Origin: a bacterium
GTDB lineage: Bacteria > Sumerlaeota > Sumerlaeia > UBA8349
Assembly (NCBI GenBank): GCA_013203855.1
Contig: JABMPG010000154.1
Location: 1 to 10,353, forward strand
Reading direction: 5' to 3'
DNA length: 10,353 bases
A program made the position numbers and the translations under genes. Of the stretch, positions 6,946 through 10,353 are shown one piece after another (the stretch's first letter is position 1; each line of letters opens with the position of its first letter). The notes under the pieces were generated by a model, which searched no databases, was not told where the DNA came from, and saw only the letters and a program-made list of their open reading frames with translations.

Positions 6946-6974
6946 TAGACGAAGACCATCCCCGGAATGTTGCA
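6946..6974 (-). promoter_or_regulatory. Candidate ECF-sigma autoregulatory promoter
   Basis: Reading leftward, TGCAAC (6969-6974) and CGTCTA (6946-6951) are separated by 17 bp. An AAC-containing -35 and a CGTC-containing -10 are the typical look of ECF-dependent promoters, and ECF factors commonly transcribe their own genes. Transcription would start near 6940, leaving about 30 nt to the sigma start codon at 6909 with its ribosome site. No sigma70-like alternative of similar quality was found here. Confidence 0.6.
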
Positions 6975-6983
6975 TTCGCGGCT

Positions 6984-7072
6984 AAGAAAATCGAAAGAAA
7001 AAGCCACAGAGTTCACAGAGAAAAGATCAGGGAGATCTTCCTGTCTCTGTGCCCTCTGTGATCTCTGTGGCT
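6984..7072 (-). terminator. Probable intrinsic terminator of the E1 transcription unit
   Basis: On the minus strand the long imperfect hairpin formed by 7072-7002 is followed directly by TTTTCTTTCGATTTTCTT (7001-6984). It begins 24 nt after the stop of the E1 gene and ends before the sigma-gene promoter, so it would separate the two units. The terminator role is inferred from position and the T-rich tail; the element itself appears to be a dispersed repeat. Confidence 0.5.
7002..7072. repeat. Palindromic dispersed-type repeat made of CTCTGTG heptamers at 9-bp spacing
   Basis: Outer arms 7002-7020 and 7054-7072 pair at 18 of 19 positions. The arms are built from the heptamer CTCTGTG: three copies rightward (7045, 7054, 7063) and two inverted copies CACAGAG (7005, 7014), all with a 9-bp period. 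Inside, AAGATC (7023-7028) and GATCTT (7034-7039) form a second hairpin. Elements with this CACAGAG/CTCTGTG composition are, to my knowledge, common as non-coding dispersed repeats in environmental bacterial genomes. No transposase or target duplication is visible. It fills most of the 186-nt gap between the E1 stop and the sigma-gene start codon. Confidence 0.75.
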
Positions 7073-7095
7073 CGACACTCTGGCTCTGTTTCGCC

Positions 7096-9570
7096 TCAGA
7101 CGCCTTCTTTTTCTCGGCGAATCCGATCCCCGGAGGAGCATTCGCGCTGCACTTGGTAACCCTTCAGGGGCAGGATCTGGGTGTGGATGGCGTCGAGGAT
7201 GTTCGAGAGCTGGGGGAAGAAGGCTTCCTCGAGCTCGGCGGGCGGGGTGATCCAGTTGCGCGCACCGACGACGACCGGCGGAGCGTCGAGCTCGTCGAAG
7301 GCGAGTTCGCTGATCTTCGAGGCGATGGTGTGCAGGTAGCTGCCGCGGTCGCAGGCATCGGAGGCGAGGAGGATTTTGCGGGTCTTCTTCACCGATTCGA
7401 TCACGACCTCGTAGTTGAAGGGCACCATGCTTCGCGCGTCGATAATTTCGACCGACAGGCCGTACTCGCGCTCGAGCGTGTTCGCCGCCTCGACGGCCCG
7501 GTACAGGGTCGCGCCGATGGTGAGGATGGTCAGGTCCTTGCCCTCGCGCTTGACGTCCGGTTCGCCGATGGGCACCTCGTAATAGCCCTCGGGGATGCCG
7601 TTCGGGTTGAATTGCTCGCCGATGTCGTAAAGACGCTGGCTCTCGAAGAAGATGACCGGATCGGTCCCCGTCAGGGCAGTGTACATGAGGCCCTTGGCGT
7701 CGTAGGGCGTGGCAGGGAAGACGACCTTGAGGCCGGGAATGTGTGCGCAGATTGATGTCCAATCCTGCGAATGCTGGGCGCCGTACTTCGAGCCGACGGA
7801 GACACGGACGACGACGGGCATCTTGAGAAGGCCGCCGGACATGGATTGCCACTTGCTGAGCTGGTTGAAGATCTCATCGCCGGCCCGGCCCAGGAAGTCG
7901 CAGTACATCAGCTCGACCAGGGCGCGGCCGCCTTCGAGACCGTAGCCCACACCCGATCCGACGATAGCGCCTTCGGAGATGGGCGAGTTGAAGAGACGGT
8001 GATAGGGCAGAGCCTCGGTCAGGCCGCGATAGACGCCGAACGCGCCGCCCCAGTCGCGGTTTTCCTCGCCATAGGCCACGAGGGTCGGGTCCTTGTAGAA
8101 GCGGTCGATGATCGCCTCGAACAGAGAATCGCGCATGGAGACGACCCGGCTCTTCGAGAGGGGCTTGCCGTTCTCGTCATAGGCCTTGCGGGACTTGCGG
8201 GCGATCTGCTGGACGCGGGGGTTGTCAGCAAGGGGCATGAGAACTTCGGGCTCGCGGCCCGGGTCAAGGTTTTCGACCTTCTGATTCGAAAACATCATGC
8301 CCTCGAGTTCGCAACCGGTCATCATGAGGTCGAGACGGGGCGAAAGCTCGAGATCAATGGCCATCTGGTAGATCTTGAAGTTGCGCTCCTCGATCTGCGC
8401 GTTGATCTTGTCGATGTCGGACTGGGTGGCCGTCTTGGCCTGAATGAGCTGGGCGGCGAACCACTGGATGCTGTCTTGCTCGCGCCAGGCGTCCACTTCC
8501 TCTTTCTCGCGATAGGACGAGGCGTCCGAGGGGGAGTGGCCGGAGTAGCGGTATGTGATCGTGTCGAGGAGGACGGGGCCATCGCCCTTGTCGAGGACTT
8601 CCTTCTTGCGGCGGATGGCATCAATGACGGCGAGGGGGTTGTAGCCGTCGATGCGTTCGGCGTGCATACGCTGGGGGTTGACGCCGGCGCCGAGGCGAGC
8701 CAGACCGTGAAAGCCCATCGTCTCGCCATAGGGCTGGCCGCCCATGCCGTAGAAATTGTTGACGAAGTTGAAGATCAGTTTCAGACCGCCGCGGTGCTCC
8801 TCATCCCACAGGGTCTTGTACTGGGCCATGGCGGACAGGCAGATGCCCTCCCACACGGGGCCGCAGGCCGACGACGCGTCGCCGATGTTGCAGATGATGA
8901 TGCCGGGCTTGTGGTTGATCTTCTTGAACAGGGCCGCGCCGACCGAGATGTCGCCCGAGCCGCCGACGATGGCGTTGTTGGGATAAACGCCGAAGGGGGG
9001 GAAGAAGGCGTGCATAGAACCGCCCATGCCCTTGTTCAGGCCCGCCTCTCGGCTGTAGATCTCGGCCAAGGTGCCGTAGAGCAGATACTCCCGGGCGAAA
9101 TCGTGCATGCCGCTGCCTTCGAAGCGCTTCTGCACGTTGTCGTAACACTTGCCGCCCATATAGTTGCGCAGGATGCCGTCGAGCTGCTTGTCCGCCATTT
9201 TCCGGATGGCCGAGAGGCCCTTGGCGAGGATTTCACCGTGAGAGCGGTGGCTGCCGAAGATGTGGTCCTCGGCGCTGAGGAGGAAGGCCTGGCCGACGGC
9301 GGAGGCTTCCTGGCCGATCGAGAGGTGGCCGGGCCCCTTGTGGTCGTACTCGACACCGTTATAGTTGCCCTTGAGTTTGACGTCCTCGAGCATTTTTTCG
9401 AAGGCCCGGATGGTCTGCATGTCATGGTAGATGGCTAGCAGGTCTTCTTTCGAAAAAGTGTCGAGTTCGTCTTTCACGGACTTGCTGTACTGGTTGACGG
9501 GAATATCCTCAATATGAATGACGCTCTTCTGGCGCAGTTCCCGGGGGTCGATCATGATGCTTTTCGGCAT
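7096..9570 (-). CDS. Thiamine-pyrophosphate-dependent 2-oxoacid dehydrogenase E1, alpha and beta subunits fused
   Basis: This 824-residue cytoplasmic enzyme decarboxylates a 2-oxoacid (pyruvate, branched-chain oxoacid or acetoin-type substrate; not determinable here) and passes the acyl group to a lipoyl E2. E1-alpha spans about 40-410: GHLSIGQEASAVG (81-93), HRSHGE (108-113), GMGGSMH (181-187), the TPP/magnesium motif from GDAS (230-233) to NN (271-272), and YRYSGHSPSDASSYR (340-354). E1-beta spans about 475-800: GEENRDWGGAFGVYRGL (501-517) with the catalytic-type Glu pair, SPISEGAIVGSGVGYGLEGGR (529-549), and YGAQHSQDW (596-604) with the active-site-type H600. Odd points: GDG is GDA, the D231-N272 spacing is about 12 residues longer than in human E1-alpha, and about 40 extra residues lie between HGE and GGSMH. 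AAGGA seven bases upstream supports the start. No E2 or E3 gene is in view; deoR lies 54 nt upstream. Confidence 0.93.
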   Translation of the reverse strand: MPKSIMIDPRELRQKSVIHIEDIPVNQYSKSVKDELDTFSKEDLLAIYHDMQTIRAFEKMLEDVKLKGNYNGVEYDHKGPGHLSIGQEASAVGQAFLLSAEDHIFGSHRSHGEILAKGLSAIRKMADKQLDGILRNYMGGKCYDNVQKRFEGSGMHDFAREYLLYGTLAEIYSREAGLNKGMGGSMHAFFPPFGVYPNNAIVGGSGDISVGAALFKKINHKPGIIICNIGDASSACGPVWEGICLSAMAQYKTLWDEEHRGGLKLIFNFVNNFYGMGGQPYGETMGFHGLARLGAGVNPQRMHAERIDGYNPLAVIDAIRRKKEVLDKGDGPVLLDTITYRYSGHSPSDASSYREKEEVDAWREQDSIQWFAAQLIQAKTATQSDIDKINAQIEERNFKIYQMAIDLELSPRLDLMMTGCELEGMMFSNQKVENLDPGREPEVLMPLADNPRVQQIARKSRKAYDENGKPLSKSRVVSMRDSLFEAIIDRFYKDPTLVAYGEENRDWGGAFGVYRGLTEALPYHRLFNSPISEGAIVGSGVGYGLEGGRALVELMYCDFLGRAGDEIFNQLSKWQSMSGGLLKMPVVVRVSVGSKYGAQHSQDWTSICAHIPGLKVVFPATPYDAKGLMYTALTGTDPVIFFESQRLYDIGEQFNPNGIPEGYYEVPIGEPDVKREGKDLTILTIGATLYRAVEAANTLEREYGLSVEIIDARSMVPFNYEVVIESVKKTRKILLASDACDRGSYLHTIASKISELAFDELDAPPVVVGARNWITPPAELEEAFFPQLSNILDAIHTQILPLKGYQVQRECSSGDRIRREKEGV

Positions 9571-9624
9571 GGTAACGTCCTTTATGGTTTTGAGTTTGGA
9601 GTTTTAGAAGTGATCCCTTTGCGG

Positions 9625-10353
9625 CTACTGGCTACTATCTCTTTCGGCTGTTTCCTCAGGCAGAATCACGTCGATGTCGTGACGTTCGAGGAGGTCCATC
9701 CACTCGGGCGGGGGCGCCTGGTCCGTCACGAGCCGATTGATGGTGTCCATCCCGATGATCTTGTAGAGGGTCGGCGCGGAAAACTTGGTGTGGTCTACCA
9801 GGAGCGTGGTGTCGCTGGCGTGGAGGATGACCGAACGGTAGAGATGGGCCGTGTCGATGTCGGTCGAGGTCAGGCCGATGTCGAGGCCCAGGCCGTCGGC
9901 CCCGAGAAAGGCGCGGTAGCCGCTGACCTGCTCGATGAGCATCTGGGCGAAGGGCCCGACCGAATCCATTCGCTCGTAACGGAACTTGCCGCCGAGCTGG
10001 AGGACGGTGAAGTCGGTCTTCTCGCCGATCTCGGCCGCCACGAGGCTGGAGTTGGTCAGGATCGACAGGTTGCGCTTGCGGGTCAGGTTCGGGGCCATGC
10101 AGGCGCAGGTCGTGCCGGAGTCGATAAAGAGGGAATCGTCGTTGTGGACCAGTTCGGCGGCCAGACGCCCAATGAGGCGCTTGGCCTCGATGTTGCGCGT
10201 TTGGCGATAGTGGATGGAATAATTGCCCTTACGAGGGAGGGTCGCGCCCCCATAGACGAGTTCGAGCAGCCCTTCGTCCGCCATGCGCCGCAGGTCGCGC
10301 CGGACCGTGGCCTCGCTCACGCCGAAGACTTCGGACAGGGAGCGGACCTCGAC
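9625..10353 (-). CDS. DeoR-family transcriptional regulator, N-terminus cut by window edge
   Basis: DeoR-family proteins are DNA-binding repressors (sometimes activators) that usually respond to a phosphorylated sugar. In the 242 codons visible, the winged helix-turn-helix appears first: SEVFGVSEATVRRDLRRMADEGLLELVYGGA is the family hallmark with recognition helix around EATVRRDL. The effector domain (DeoRC, sugar-isomerase-like) follows with KRLIGRLAAELV, the phosphate-binding-type FIDSGTTCACMA, SILTNSSLVAAEI, LQLGGKF, LGADGLGLDIGLTS, LLVDHTKFS and NRLVTD. The conserved helix-turn-helix runs in frame past the GTG at 10320 to the edge, so that codon is internal; about 15-20 N-terminal residues are missing. 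The stop is 54 nt before the E1 gene on the same strand, so the two may be co-transcribed. Pairing a DeoR regulator with a 2-oxoacid dehydrogenase is not a standard arrangement; regulation of E1 by this protein is inference. Confidence 0.93.
   Translation of the reverse strand, partial: VEVRSLSEVFGVSEATVRRDLRRMADEGLLELVYGGATLPRKGNYSIHYRQTRNIEAKRLIGRLAAELVHNDDSLFIDSGTTCACMAPNLTRKRNLSILTNSSLVAAEIGEKTDFTVLQLGGKFRYERMDSVGPFAQMLIEQVSGYRAFLGADGLGLDIGLTSTDIDTAHLYRSVILHASDTTLLVDHTKFSAPTLYKIIGMDTINRLVTDQAPPPEWMDLLERHDIDVILPEETAERDSSQ

Noticed and set aside
6361..6948. 195-codon open frame on the plus strand
   Set aside because: Antisense to the sigma-factor domain; no independent support.
6910..6975. 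Longer sigma-factor start at 6975
   Set aside because: The extra 22 codons overlap the candidate ECF promoter, while the ATG at 6909 has a well-placed GGAG ribosome site.
7002..7072. CRISPR array from the regularly spaced CTCTGTG units
   Set aside because: Units are 7 bp with 2-bp gaps and are palindromic; there are no spacers and no cas genes.
7771..9438. 555-codon open frame on the plus strand
   Set aside because: It is antisense to the well-supported E1 gene and its composition is that of a GC-driven shadow frame; no ribosome site or recognisable domain.
9625..10320. DeoR gene starting at the GTG at 10320
   Set aside because: The helix-turn-helix continues in frame upstream of this codon to the window edge, so the GTG is internal and the gene is partial.

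Overview
This is a GC-rich window from a Gram-negative-type bacterium. It carries a KDO-8-phosphate synthase (lipopolysaccharide core), a type IV/type II pseudopilin of the GspG-like kind, a large ECF sigma factor with a membrane-anchored extension, a fused two-domain 2-oxoacid dehydrogenase E1, and a heptamer-based palindromic repeat of a kind often seen in environmental genomes. Together these suggest a PVC, Sumerlaeota or Hydrogenedentota-like lineage. That placement is inference only, because the window holds no rRNA or other phylogenetic anchor.

Left part (1-1295, minus strand): a PPC/DUF296 protein overlaps by ATGA with rsmA (16S rRNA dimethyladenosine transferase), which runs off the left edge with nearly its whole length visible. 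A divergent intergenic region (1296-1455) has a good sigma70-type promoter facing right (TTGACA, 17 bp, GAAAAT) and a weaker one facing left.

Centre-left (1456-4091, plus strand): a tight three-gene operon of kdsA, a DUF4405 membrane protein with a duplicated C-terminal soluble repeat, and a CDF cation efflux pump. The kdsA-DUF4405 gap is 6 nt and the DUF4405-CDF junction is an ATGA overlap. KdsA has all four metal ligands of the metal-dependent class, but neighbouring residues typical of the metal-independent class or of neither.

Centre (4092-4399): a convergent intergenic stretch with no credible gene but with a perfect 8-bp GC-rich hairpin.

Centre-right (4400-6909, minus strand): a frameshifted pseudopilin lies 69 nt downstream of a 615-residue ECF sigma factor fused to a hydrophobic segment and a domain of about 330 residues, probably extracytoplasmic. 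A strong ECF-type promoter candidate (TGCAAC, 17 bp, CGTCTA) sits just upstream of the sigma gene and fits autoregulation.

Right part (6976-10353, minus strand): a DeoR-family regulator (N-terminus cut by the window edge) is followed after 54 nt by an 824-residue alpha/beta-fused TPP-dependent 2-oxoacid dehydrogenase E1. Between E1 and the sigma gene lies a palindrome built from CTCTGTG heptamers at 9-bp spacing. It ends in a T-rich tract on the minus strand and probably terminates E1 transcription.

Most of the window is ordinary housekeeping and metabolism. The least ordinary object is the membrane-tethered sigma factor with its own candidate promoter and the adjacent damaged pilin gene.
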